A program made the position numbers and the translations under genes. From Paenibacillus daejeonensis DSM 15491 (GTDB taxonomy: Bacteria; Bacillota; Bacilli; Paenibacillales; Paenibacillaceae): DNA of 64,000 nucleotides. Under the pieces are notes generated by a model, which saw nothing but the letters and a program-made list of their open reading frames with translations, had not been told where the DNA came from and did not search any database. Positions 25,382 through 33,000 of the stretch are shown piece after piece. Location: assembly GCF_000378385.1 (NCBI RefSeq), contig NZ_KB899662.1:375883-439882 (forward strand), read 5' to 3'. Within the stretch, counting starts at the first letter, position 1, and every line of letters begins with the position of its first letter.

Positions 25382-25736
25382 CGGTTCGCCTCCTGAAACA
25401 TAGATAACTAGATTCTGGAGAGTGTCGATTAATAGCTGGCCCCCAAGTGGGAAAGTGCTAACGGCCACCAGAGCACTTATTCGTAAAGAAAATGAACTTT
25501 TGAAAATCTAACGGTCACAGACGCACTTATTTGCTCGAAAACTAGACATTTCGGCTGAAAACGCGTGAATAACGGCGTTCCTGTCCGTTAGAATTACAAA
25601 TGGGACGTTTAAGGCTTAATAGGTGCTGTGGTGGCCGTTACAGCAAAAGTGCATCCTCAGAGATGCACGATAACCGATACAGCTTATTAATCGACACGCT
25701 CTTCTGCTCTATTCTATTTTATCAAACAAATTGCAT
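25382..25736. repeat. Dispersed intergenic element (family A, reverse copy) and TAACGG units
   Basis: This gene-free stretch holds TAACGG-type units at 25459 and 25509 (50 nt apart, each followed by CAC...GCACTTATT). It also holds a reverse-complement copy (25600-25697) of the 95-nt segment at 6848-6940. Shared blocks include TATCGGTTATCG, TTGCTGTAACG and CCACCACAGCACCTATTA. This copy carries a well-formed GTGCATC/GATGCAC stem. Confidence 0.78.
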
Positions 25737-25771
25737 ATGGTATACCATAAACCATAAGACTATGATATAAT
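25737..25771 (+). promoter_or_regulatory. GntR-type operator and promoter of ferredoxin gene
   Basis: The perfect 12-bp palindrome ATGGTATACCAT (25737-25748) overlaps the expected -35 region of a promoter with -10 TATAAT (25766-25771). It is the best match in the window to the operator repeated before the other units of this cluster. Confidence 0.72.
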
Positions 25772-25799
25772 GAGCCCATACTATCGAGGAGGGATGCCC

Positions 25800-26135
25800 G
25801 TGCCAACCGTAACCTTTCAAACATCCGGGAAGTCGATCGAGGTGGAGAAGGAAAGCAACCTGCTTCGCACCTCGATCCGCTACGAAGGCTCCGTCCCGTA
25901 CAAATGCGGAGGCGGCCTCTGCGGAACCTGCAAGGTCCGGATTGTCGAAGGCCAGGACAATCTGAGCCGGATTATGAAGAAGGAAGTTGCCCGCCTGGGT
26001 CAAGAGAAGCTGGATGAGGGCTACCGTCTCGCCTGTCAGACCTTCATCTCGGGAGATGTGACGATCGCTTGGGGCGAAGAGGATCTTGCCCGATTGAACA
26101 AGATCGCCCAGCGCCGAATCAATGCGGCACAGTAA
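25800..26135 (+). CDS. Plant-type [2Fe-2S] ferredoxin 1
   Basis: A small electron carrier (111 aa). The cluster ligands CGGGLCGTC (C-x4-C-x2-C, near residues 36-44) and a fourth Cys in YRLACQTF near 79 are present, in a beta-grasp fold. GTG at 25800 has GAGGAGGG at proper spacing; the in-frame ATG six bases earlier abuts the ribosome binding site. It is transcribed away from the aspartate dehydrogenase-like gene under a GntR-type operator. With the diiron protein and second ferredoxin in the same putative regulon, it is a good candidate electron donor for an oxygenase. Confidence 0.9.
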   Translation: MPTVTFQTSGKSIEVEKESNLLRTSIRYEGSVPYKCGGGLCGTCKVRIVEGQDNLSRIMKKEVARLGQEKLDEGYRLACQTFISGDVTIAWGEEDLARLNKIAQRRINAAQ

Positions 26136-26155
26136 ACCATGAACCGGATAAGGAG

Positions 26156-26177
26156 CCTCGTCGCAGCTGCGGCGAGG
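26156..26177 (+). terminator. Hairpin after ferredoxin 1
   Basis: CCTCGTCGCAG and CTGCGGCGAGG are near-perfect inverted repeats followed by TTCTTTCC. It lies 20 nt after the ferredoxin stop. Confidence 0.55.
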
Positions 26178-26220
26178 TTCTTTCCTATTCCGCTGCTGCT
26201 CCGACTTCCGCACACAAGAG

Positions 26221-26269
26221 AAGGCCGGGCAGCTCCAGCGGCACCTCGCCACCAGTCCTGCCCGGCCTT
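26221..26269. terminator. Long hairpin between convergent genes
   Basis: AAGGCCGGGCAG (26221-26232) pairs perfectly with CTGCCCGGCCTT (26258-26269) around a 25-nt loop. It lies between ferredoxin 1 (plus) and the small gene at 26282 (minus). There is no strong T tract. Confidence 0.6.
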
Positions 26270-26281
26270 CTAACCCCTGCC

Positions 26282-26581
26282 TCAACTGACTTGCACGATC
26301 TTGTTTTCTTCATCCAAGTCGAGCTCATAGATCTCTTTGATGATATCCTCAACTGTATCCGACTTGGGGAACACCTTGAGCGGGATCACGTTGTCAGGAA
26401 ACACTTCCTTCACGCCCTTGATCGTGATCCGGATATCGGGATCGGCGATCTTACAGATTGTGAAGGTCGACATTTTTTTGCCAAAGAAATGGTATTCGTA
26501 CTCCGCCACCTTCTCCAGATGAGGATGATCGGTCACTGTGCGGTACCGTTCGGTCGTCGTCATCAGTACATATTCGCTCAT
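26282..26581 (-). CDS. Small conserved-looking protein of unknown function
   Basis: A 99-aa soluble, mildly acidic protein that I do not recognise. It starts MSEYVLMTTTERYRTV, contains EYEYHFFGKKMSTFTICKI and IKGVKEVFPDNVIPLKVF, and ends with an acidic stretch (ELDLDEENKIVQVS). ATG at 26581 follows GAGGGAGTG. It is the last gene of the gntR-ferredoxin-orf unit, with a 22-nt gap to the ferredoxin, so it probably works with that ferredoxin or with the oxygenase. Candidate roles are a small coupling or effector subunit, but no motif proves this. Confidence 0.65.
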   Translation of the reverse strand: MSEYVLMTTTERYRTVTDHPHLEKVAEYEYHFFGKKMSTFTICKIADPDIRITIKGVKEVFPDNVIPLKVFPKSDTVEDIIKEIYELDLDEENKIVQVS

Positions 26582-26603
26582 GTGGGCACTCCCTCCCTCT
26601 TCG

Positions 26604-26888
26604 CTACTCTTGGCTGAATTCAAGATCAGCCGTAATATAAAGCTGGCATGCGAGCCTGTAGCCTTGCTCAAGCCGTTCTCCCAGCATTTTTTGCTCTTTC
26701 CAGTTGGGCTCCTGCAATGATTCGCCTCCCGCGATGACGCGGATGGTGCACTTGGTACATTTGCCCATGCCACAGCCATACTTCAGATGGGGAAGCTTTT
26801 TGACGCCTGCCAGGACGACCAGATTGCTGCCCTCCTGCACCTCTTGCTCGTATGTCCCGTTCTGCTGATGCAGTGTGATGTTGGGCAT
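26604..26888 (-). CDS. [2Fe-2S] ferredoxin 2
   Basis: A 94-aa ferredoxin with ligands CGMGKCTKC (C-x4-C-x2-C, near residues 39-47) and the last Cys in YRLACQLY near 81. It differs clearly from ferredoxin 1 outside the ligand loop (PHLKYGCGMGKCTKCTIRV), so the two are not a recent duplication. ATG at 26888 follows TGGAGGTG. It is co-transcribed with the GntR regulator upstream and the 99-aa protein downstream. Confidence 0.9.
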   Translation of the reverse strand: MPNITLHQQNGTYEQEVQEGSNLVVLAGVKKLPHLKYGCGMGKCTKCTIRVIAGGESLQEPNWKEQKMLGERLEQGYRLACQLYITADLEFSQE

Positions 26889-26913
26889 CGACGCACCTCC
26901 ATCTCTTATAGGC

Positions 26914-27591
26914 CTACTCCTTGGCCAGAACTTCCAAGTATGCTTTCTTCGCGTTCTCCACGTGAATCTTGGTCAGATTCTCCGCAAGGTCCGCCTCGCC
27001 TTCCATAACCGCCCGCGCCAGATCGCGGTGCTCCTCCATCGCTTTGCGCAGCCTCCCCGGCAGCTCATAGGCCAGGTGGACAAATGCCTGCACGTACTCC
27101 GACAGACTGTCGATCATGGCCTGCAGCCGCGGACTGCGCGCAGCCTCGAAGACGACGGCATTGATCTTGAAATGAATCCGCCAGTGCTCCTCGCGCAGCA
27201 CATTGTGCTCCAGCGCCTCTTCAATCTCCGCAATAATCTGACGCAGCTTGTCCCTTTGGGGCTCCTCCGCCCGCTGGGCAGCCAGCTTCATCGCCAGGCT
27301 CTCGGTCGCCGACAGGATCGTGAAGATCTCGACGATCTCCTCAGGCGACAGCTTGGAGACGACTACGCCTCTGCGCGGCAGCGTCTTTACAAAGCCCTGC
27401 GACTCCAGGCGAAACAGCGCCTCACGGATAGGCGTACGGCTGACATTCAACTGGCCGGCCACCTCACGCTCAACGATCCGGTCACCAGACTTATAGATGC
27501 CCTGGACGATCGCTTGCTTCAAATACTCATAGACTTTGTCTCGGATGGGGCTGAGCTCTTCATCTTTCCAAATTACAGGACCTTCTGGCAT
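26914..27591 (-). CDS. FadR-subfamily GntR transcriptional regulator
   Basis: A 225-aa regulator. The N-terminal winged HTH (IRDKVYEYLKQAIVQGIYKSGDRIVEREVAGQLNVSRTPIREALFRLESQGFV region) is followed by an all-helical FCD ligand domain (residues about 85-220). Metal- or ligand-type residues sit in the HFKINAVVFEAA and EEHRDLARAV helices. ATG at 27591 follows GGAGGTATACGAT, in which the ribosome binding site overlaps a GTATAC operator core. FadR-type proteins bind GT..AC palindromes, and copies of TGGTATACCA lie before most units from 25.7 to 39.4 kb. This makes it the likely regulator of that whole set. Confidence 0.9.
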   Translation of the reverse strand: MPEGPVIWKDEELSPIRDKVYEYLKQAIVQGIYKSGDRIVEREVAGQLNVSRTPIREALFRLESQGFVKTLPRRGVVVSKLSPEEIVEIFTILSATESLAMKLAAQRAEEPQRDKLRQIIAEIEEALEHNVLREEHWRIHFKINAVVFEAARSPRLQAMIDSLSEYVQAFVHLAYELPGRLRKAMEEHRDLARAVMEGEADLAENLTKIHVENAKKAYLEVLAKE

Positions 27592-27592
27592 A

Positions 27593-27636
27593 TCGTATAC
27601 CTCCGAATGGGTTATTACTCCATAGTGTATACGAAA
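27593..27636 (-). promoter_or_regulatory. Putative autoregulatory GntR sites at gntR
   Basis: Two GTATAC cores, at 27595-27600 (within AGGTATACGA on the minus strand, overlapping the ribosome binding site) and 27627-27632, lie 32 bp apart. The second overlaps a possible -10 (TATACA) downstream of a TTGTGA -35. Both are imperfect matches to TGGTATACCA. Confidence 0.5.
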
Positions 27637-27688
27637 TGCCAGCCCTTTCACAACATTAACAAGGTGCTGTGCTTACTAGCCTCAAAAG

Positions 27689-27836
27689 TGCCGGAGAGGC
27701 ACGGAATCGAATCTGGAGAAGCGAAGCGTTCGCCTTTGTCCCCGGATTTCAACCGCTGGAGCGGTTAAAAATTCAAGAAATCTGGGGACAACAGCGATCG
27801 TAAGATCGATCCGTGACCGTAGGGTCCTTTTTGAAG
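27689..27836. repeat. Dispersed intergenic element (family B, short direct copy)
   Basis: A 148-nt element starting TGCCGGAGAGGCACGGAATC and ending GATCCGTGACCGTAGGG plus TTTGAAG. It matches 48933-49156 closely, minus the insert with two hairpin modules. It can fold as CCGGATTTC...GAAATCTGG with an inner AACCGCTGGAGCGGTT hairpin. No gene is present in 27592-27847. Confidence 0.85.
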
Positions 27837-27847
27837 GCTGTCTGCAA

Positions 27848-28321
27848 TTACTTCTTGATATCGGCCTGTGTTAACACTTCATGATCGCTCCCCAGGTAAT
27901 CTTGGAGCGCCCGTAGCGCTGCCGTGCCGACGATCGTATCCTGCTCGCCGTTGCCGCCACTGATGCCGACGCCGCCGACGACCTCCCCGTCCACGACGAT
28001 CGGAAAGCCGCCGACGAAGATGGCGAACTTGCCCGGCATCATGACATGGATCCCGAAGGCTTCGCCCGTTGGCGATGCTGGCCCGCCCGGTTGATTGAAC
28101 AGATGGGTGGAGCGCTTGTGTCCGCTTGCCGTAAAAGCCTTGGCTATGGCAATCTCCGGACCCGTGATGCGTGCGCCGTCCATCCGCTCCATGGCGATAA
28201 CGTAGCCGCCGTCGTCGACGATGCAGATCGTTTCCAGCACCTGGGCTTCTTCCGCGGCAGCTTTGGCTGCTTCGATCATCGCCCTGGCTTCCGCCAGCTC
28301 CAGCTTGACCGCTGTTCTCAT
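27848..28321 (-). CDS. GlcG/HbpS family protein
   Basis: A 157-aa soluble protein of the GlcG/HbpS (PduO C-terminal-like) family. It has the typical TICIVDDGGYVIAMERMDGARITGPEIAIAKAFTA region, FGIHVMMPGKFAIFVGGFPI and GVGISGGNGEQD near the C-terminus. Members bind heme, cobalamin or small acids, and many have no proven function. It is the third gene of the diiron protein-aldehyde dehydrogenase-GlcG unit, 20 nt after the dehydrogenase. A role in heme or cofactor handling for the oxygenase, or binding of the substrate, is possible but unproven. Confidence 0.85.
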   Translation of the reverse strand: MRTAVKLELAEARAMIEAAKAAAEEAQVLETICIVDDGGYVIAMERMDGARITGPEIAIAKAFTASGHKRSTHLFNQPGGPASPTGEAFGIHVMMPGKFAIFVGGFPIVVDGEVVGGVGISGGNGEQDTIVGTAALRALQDYLGSDHEVLTQADIKK

Positions 28322-28341
28322 CCTGCCGTTCCCTCCTTTAT

Positions 28342-29835
28342 CTAGTTGCTGCAGCAGAACCGGATTGGCTGCGAGCCGTGATACACCGTCTTCTCCTGCA
28401 GGTAGAACTCAAGCGCTGCCCTGCCCGACTCGCGGTAGGTGGCCGTGCTGGACATCTTCATCCCGCCAAACGGCGCATTCATGCTGTTGCCGGTCGTGGG
28501 ACGATTTACCTTGACCACCCCGGCTTCCATATGATCGATGAAATAGGACATCCGGTCAGGATCTGCCGTACAGATTGCAGCGGAGAGACCGTAATCAACT
28601 TCATTAGCTGCCCGGACCGCATCCTTGAAGCACTTGACCCGAATGACTGCAATGACAGGGCCGAAGATCTCTTCCCTGGCGATGCGCATCTCCCGCTTCA
28701 CGCCCGTAAATACAGCCGGTTCGACATAATAGCCTTGCCCGTATTCGCCATCTGTGAGCTGACGCCCGCCGCTGACAAGCTGCGCCCCCTCCTGCTGGCC
28801 GATGTCCAGATAAGAGAGGACGGTCTCAAGCTGACGCGCGTTGGCGAGCGGACCAATCTCCGTGCCGGGGGCAAGGCCGTCTCCAATTCGCAGCGCCTTT
28901 GTTTTCTCCGTCAGCTTGGCGACAAAGGCATCGTGAACTTCATCCATAATAATGACGCGGCTCGTACCTGTACAGGCCTGCCCTGTCAGCTCGAAGCCGC
29001 CTTTGACGGCCAGCTCGGCGGCATGGTCGAGATCGGCATCCTCCAGAACGAGGAGAGGATTCTTGCCCCCCAGCTCCAGCTGTACCCGGGTGGACAGCCC
29101 CACAGTCCGGTGGATCTGTTCACCTGCGCGGGTCGAGCCTGTAAACGTGACGGCTCTGACTGCCGGATGGGTCAGAAGCGGTCCTGCTGTATCTGCCGCT
29201 GAGCCCGTTACAAAATTCAGCACCCCTGCGGGCAACCCCGCCTTGTGGAGCGCCTCGACCAGCCGAAGCGCGATGAGCGGCGTATCGGAGGCCGGTTTGA
29301 AAACAACTGTATTGCCTGTTGCAAGGGCGGGAGCGATCTTGCGGGCCGGGATCGAGATCGGAAAATTCCACGGTGTAATGACACTGATGACGCCAAGCGG
29401 CTCCCGCTTGGTGTAGACAAAGACGGTCGGATCGTCCGATGGAAGCGTGTCGCCCGAGACATTAAGCCCCTCGGTAGCGTAGTAGCGCAACGTCTGCGCC
29501 GAGCGCTTGACCTCCATGCGGCTGCTTGCCAGCGTCTTGCCTTCCTCTGCCGTAAGCTCCTGCGCGTACTGCTCCAGACCGGCCTCCAGCAGATCCGCTG
29601 CCTGGAGGAGGATCTCCGCCCGCCGGCTCGGCGCGGGGCGCCGCCACCCGGCGAATGCTTGCTGCGCCGCTTCCACCGCTGCTCTTGCATCCGCCTCTAC
29701 AGAAGCCTGGAACCGTCCGACGACTTCGCTGCTGCGCGCGGGGTTGCAGCTCTCAAACGTTGCCCCGCCTGCTGAAGGTACCCACTCGCCGTTGATCAGA
29801 TTGTGATAGGTTTGTACCGCTGTATCTACTGGCAT
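28342..29835 (-). CDS. NAD(P)-dependent aldehyde dehydrogenase
   Basis: A 497-aa oxidoreductase that converts an aldehyde to its acid. TPWNFP near residue 157 carries the oxyanion Asn, FTGSTRAGEQI near 231 is in the coenzyme site, LELGGKNP has the general-base Glu near 254, and GQACTGTSR has the catalytic Cys near 288. ATG at 29835 follows AAGGAGGAAGCC. It lies 21 nt after the diiron protein gene, so the two are co-expressed. The natural reading is that the oxygenase yields an aldehyde that this enzyme clears. The substrate cannot be told from the sequence. Confidence 0.93.
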   Translation of the reverse strand: MPVDTAVQTYHNLINGEWVPSAGGATFESCNPARSSEVVGRFQASVEADARAAVEAAQQAFAGWRRPAPSRRAEILLQAADLLEAGLEQYAQELTAEEGKTLASSRMEVKRSAQTLRYYATEGLNVSGDTLPSDDPTVFVYTKREPLGVISVITPWNFPISIPARKIAPALATGNTVVFKPASDTPLIALRLVEALHKAGLPAGVLNFVTGSAADTAGPLLTHPAVRAVTFTGSTRAGEQIHRTVGLSTRVQLELGGKNPLLVLEDADLDHAAELAVKGGFELTGQACTGTSRVIIMDEVHDAFVAKLTEKTKALRIGDGLAPGTEIGPLANARQLETVLSYLDIGQQEGAQLVSGGRQLTDGEYGQGYYVEPAVFTGVKREMRIAREEIFGPVIAVIRVKCFKDAVRAANEVDYGLSAAICTADPDRMSYFIDHMEAGVVKVNRPTTGNSMNAPFGGMKMSSTATYRESGRAALEFYLQEKTVYHGSQPIRFCCSN

Positions 29836-29856
29836 GGCTTCCTCCTTCGTCATGAT

Positions 29857-30567
29857 CTAGCCGAGTCCGAACTCCCGGGATATGGCAGCGATGTACATCC
29901 TGCGCATCTTGGTTGCTTCTTCGACGATTTCGATACAGCGCTGCTGTTCCTCCGGCGTCTTGGCATACTCGAGGACGATCTGATACCCGCGTTCGCCGTG
30001 GATCTCGTCAGAGACGATATGCAGATCGAAGAACTCTACTTCCTCGTCCGTAAACCCGTAATGATTGCGAAGCGTCGGCGTCTGACGGCGATAGATAGCC
30101 GGTACCTGCGATTCCAGCCCGACCACGAGCGCCGCTGTCGCATACAAGAAATTTTCCTTGAATGCCATCCGGTAACACCAGGACTGGAGTCCGATCGTTT
30201 CCGGCAGCAGATTTTTCATGGACACGACCCTCTCCCGTGTCGTCCCGCACGCTTCTCCAAAGCGGATCAGCAAGTCAGTATGACGGTCGCCCCCGAGCTC
30301 TTCCTCCCACATGTTCTGCAACAGAAAATCTCTGGCATCTTCATGCGGGCAATTAGCGTACACATAGGCGAGGTATTCGGCAAATGGACCCACATATGCA
30401 TAGTGCTGCTCTACCCAGCGGGCAAAATGCTCACGCTTCAGCTCCCCGTTGGCCCACATCGTTGTGAATGGGGCTTTGGCAACGGCATTCCCCTCGATCG
30501 CTTGCTCCAAGGCACGGCGGAACTCCTCCTTGTTCATCAAGCGGTTTTTTTCAACGGTTTGTGTCAT
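29857..30567 (-). CDS. Heme-oxygenase-like diiron protein (HDO/CADD-like)
   Basis: A 236-aa all-helical protein of the TenA/PqqC/CADD fold. The six residues expected to bind two irons are all present at family spacing: Glu89 and His96 (EELGGDRH, seven apart), Glu152 (GLESQ), and His183, Asp187, His190 (LHIVSDEIH). Plain TenA thiaminase and PqqC lack this set. HDO enzymes use O2 for N-oxygenation, desaturation or C-C cleavage. ATG at 30567 follows GAGAGGAG. It is the first gene of the oxygenase-dehydrogenase-GlcG unit, with two ferredoxins in the same regulon. The exact reaction is unknown. Confidence 0.85.
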   Translation of the reverse strand: MTQTVEKNRLMNKEEFRRALEQAIEGNAVAKAPFTTMWANGELKREHFARWVEQHYAYVGPFAEYLAYVYANCPHEDARDFLLQNMWEEELGGDRHTDLLIRFGEACGTTRERVVSMKNLLPETIGLQSWCYRMAFKENFLYATAALVVGLESQVPAIYRRQTPTLRNHYGFTDEEVEFFDLHIVSDEIHGERGYQIVLEYAKTPEEQQRCIEIVEEATKMRRMYIAAISREFGLG

Positions 30568-30614
30568 ATTGCCCAATCTCCTCTCCAAAGCTCGAAATTT
30601 GTTTTTTTGGTATA

Positions 30615-30672
30615 TGGTATACCAAAATTGTGAGGTGTGACTATTATTGCCCAGCCATCCGTCATTTGTCAA
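30615..30672 (-). promoter_or_regulatory. Promoter and GntR-type operator of the diiron protein operon
   Basis: On the minus strand, -35 TTGACA (30672-30667), an 18-nt spacer and -10 AATAAT (30648-30643) form a good SigA promoter. Downstream at 30624-30615 lies the perfect palindrome TGGTATACCA, with a further TATACCA half site next to it. An operator after the start site suggests repression by roadblock. The -35 touches the stop of the upstream permease. Confidence 0.72.
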
Positions 30673-32108
30673 CCTGTCAATTCCAAAACGATGAGCAGCA
30701 CTGTCACCATGCCGATGTAAGCGGCGGTGAACGGCAGGTTCCAGTTGGATACCTTGTAGGCGCTGCGGTTGATGAGACCCGCCATCATACTGGCCGTCGC
30801 ATTATAAGGTCCCATCATGAAGGCTGCCGCCGCCCCTGTCAGCATGGCAATCGCCGCGATCTCAACGGATACGCCAAGCGCCGTGGGATTCATCGCCTCC
30901 GCGGCCAGTGCCAGCGCCACGGCCGGCTGCAGCCCGGCAAAGGCCAGCCCGAGCGGAATAAGCGGGATCAGCAGTATGAACAGTTCGGCTCCTACCGTTT
31001 GTTTGATCGCACCAAGCGCCGTATTAATCACATGCGTTGCCCCTGTGGACTGAATCGCTGTAATCATAAATCCAGCGCAAAGGAACATGTAGAATTGCTC
31101 CTTCATCCGTCCCAGATGCTGGGGCAGACGTTCGCGAGCCAGCGACAGGAAAGCTCGTCCCTGACCAAGCAACAGGGACCAAACCAAAGCGAACGGAATC
31201 ACCGTCAGGGTCACCAGCAATAGGAAACCGAGATGCAGCCGGCTCTCTAATAGCGAGATCAAACCGTTCAGTGCGACAACGGCAAGCAGGATATGAGACG
31301 GATGTGCCCCCTTGGCGGCTCCCTCTTCGGTCATCCGTCCGTTGTCTGCTGCCTCCGTTCCGAGTAGCGCTGCGTCCCCTGCGTCGTCTCTCTCCGGCTT
31401 GCCGGACATCTCAGATATGGCAGCGAGCTGTCTCCGCCGGCGCTTCGAGAGGGTAAAGGCGATCAGACAGTCTGCGGCGAGTCCGAGCAGACTGAACGGG
31501 ATCAGAATCGGGATGATATGCAGCCAGCGGACGCCAGTCATCTCTACGACGATACCGACAATTGGAGTGACCGGCGTCCATACCGTCGGCATGGCGAAGC
31601 CATGCGTAATCGAACGGCTGATAAACCGCTCCTTCTCACCGATCGGATACAGATCCATCGACGGCTTCATCGTCTGGTACATCATCGGCATCGCCCCCAG
31701 ACTCATGAAGGAGCTGGCGATATAGGTTAAGCCCGAAGTGATCATATAGAGCAGACCGGATGTCTTGACCCTGCGCGCAACCGCAAGGCGGATCCGCAGC
31801 GCATAGCGGCCAAGCTCTATCGGCAGGGCGATCAGCGGCACAAGCGCAAACAGGCTTAAGATATTCATCATCCGGCCGAAGCTGAGCAGCACCTGCCCCC
31901 ACCCGGCCCCGTGAGCTGCAAGCAACCACAAGCCGATTCCCAGCATCAGCATGCCGAGCAGTCGGACATACATCCCGATTCGGGAAACCACAACGAGAAT
32001 GACGAGGATACTCAATAAAGGCACGAGCCAGTCCAGCAGCTTGGCGGGATACAACACTGAGATCAGGTACACCAGTATAGCAACCCCCAGTAGCCCCGGG
32101 AGCCTCAT
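30669..32108 (-). CDS. Polytopic permease, ion-transporter-superfamily-like
   Basis: A 479-aa membrane protein with about 11-12 helices and a soluble loop near the middle (residues 230-275, charged: KRRRRQLAAISEMSGKPERDD). The repeated halves and motifs such as GAMPMMYQTMKPSMDLYP and GLQPAVALALAAEAMNP suggest a secondary carboxylate or anion transporter. I cannot name the family firmly. Its ATG overlaps the stop of the creatininase-family gene (ATGA), so the two are co-translated. It probably imports the substrate of that hydrolase. Confidence 0.7.
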   Translation of the reverse strand: MRLPGLLGVAILVYLISVLYPAKLLDWLVPLLSILVILVVVSRIGMYVRLLGMLMLGIGLWLLAAHGAGWGQVLLSFGRMMNILSLFALVPLIALPIELGRYALRIRLAVARRVKTSGLLYMITSGLTYIASSFMSLGAMPMMYQTMKPSMDLYPIGEKERFISRSITHGFAMPTVWTPVTPIVGIVVEMTGVRWLHIIPILIPFSLLGLAADCLIAFTLSKRRRRQLAAISEMSGKPERDDAGDAALLGTEAADNGRMTEEGAAKGAHPSHILLAVVALNGLISLLESRLHLGFLLLVTLTVIPFALVWSLLLGQGRAFLSLARERLPQHLGRMKEQFYMFLCAGFMITAIQSTGATHVINTALGAIKQTVGAELFILLIPLIPLGLAFAGLQPAVALALAAEAMNPTALGVSVEIAAIAMLTGAAAAFMMGPYNATASMMAGLINRSAYKVSNWNLPFTAAYIGMVTVLLIVLELTG

Positions 32109-32866
32109 GGGTCCAAGATGTCGCGAACCGCAGCAGACAAGCGGGTCAAAGCGGTCTCCACCAGTTCCTCGCCGAGCTTGCGGCTGCCTTGGCGGCCATC
32201 ACCGATACAACCGTTTGTGGTCATCTCTTCATAATAATAGAAGCCTTGCAGCGGACTGCCCGGCCGGAGTTTCCGCCATCGGCCTTCCTCTGTCAGTTCG
32301 CCCTTGGCCAGCCGCTCTTGCCGGACAAGCTCAGGCGCCAGGTACAACGCCTCGGACACTTCTCGTTCGCAGCTGTGACCGTATACCTTTGACCTAATGT
32401 GCTTGTCCATCACATCCTTGGCCGAGGCGGTGGTCTTGGCGTAATAAAACTCGATCTCTTCCTCCCGGGTGAGCACGTCGGCGGCTACGCCGAGCGTAGC
32501 CTGATTGCCGCCATGCGCGTTAATGACCAGAAAGCGCTGGATACCGTGCGGCTTCAAAGAACGGACGATATCCCTCAGAAGCGCAATCAGCGTCGATGGC
32601 TGCAGGGAGATCGTTCCCGGAAAATGAAGATGATGGCTCGAGATCCCAAGAGCGATCGGCGGCGTCATGAACGCCAAGGGATGGAGACGCTCCGTCAGCC
32701 GTATGGCAAATTGTTCGGCGAGCACTGCGTCACAGCTCTCCGTCATATGCGGGCCATGCTGCTCCTGGGCCCCCAATGGAATGATCGCCAATTGTACCGT
32801 GCGAAGTGCTTCCTTCACTTCCGGCCATGTCATCTGCTGCAACAGAAAGGGTGGACCAGCGTGCAT
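32105..32866 (-). CDS. Creatininase-family amidohydrolase
   Basis: A 253-aa metal-dependent amidohydrolase. The family signature PLGAQEQHGPHM with a following Asp (ESCD) supplies metal ligands near residues 32-48. SSHHLHFPGT, INAHGGNQ and SCEREVSEALY are the other conserved blocks. ATG at 32866 has GGGGGTG upstream; the TTG six codons earlier does not. Family members open cyclic or linear amides (creatinine, formamides, N-acyl compounds). It is first in an operon with a permease, and a TGTATACCAT site lies just upstream at 32895. Confidence 0.88.
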   Translation of the reverse strand: MHAGPPFLLQQMTWPEVKEALRTVQLAIIPLGAQEQHGPHMTESCDAVLAEQFAIRLTERLHPLAFMTPPIALGISSHHLHFPGTISLQPSTLIALLRDIVRSLKPHGIQRFLVINAHGGNQATLGVAADVLTREEEIEFYYAKTTASAKDVMDKHIRSKVYGHSCEREVSEALYLAPELVRQERLAKGELTEEGRWRKLRPGSPLQGFYYYEEMTTNGCIGDGRQGSRKLGEELVETALTRLSAAVRDILDP

Positions 32867-32894
32867 CCGTTTCACCCCCTTCAATAAGGTTTAT

Positions 32895-32904
32895 TGTATA
32901 CCAT
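32895..32904 (-). promoter_or_regulatory. GntR-type operator upstream of the creatininase-family gene
   Basis: TGTATACCAT (ATGGTATACA on the minus strand) lies 29 nt before the start codon. It overlaps a possible -10 TACAAT, so binding would block transcription. Confidence 0.6.
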
Positions 32905-33000
32905 ATAAGTGCCGATGCTGTCTTCCCTTTGAACTCCCCGGCATTTCGGAGTATGATGAAGAGACATGCAAGTATGATTACGTTTGGGGATGATGCACAA

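Noticed and set aside
28378-29806. Long plus-strand frames antisense to the aldehyde dehydrogenase
   Set aside because: They are shadows of a conserved gene with intact catalytic motifs. They have no start signals and no recognisable domains.
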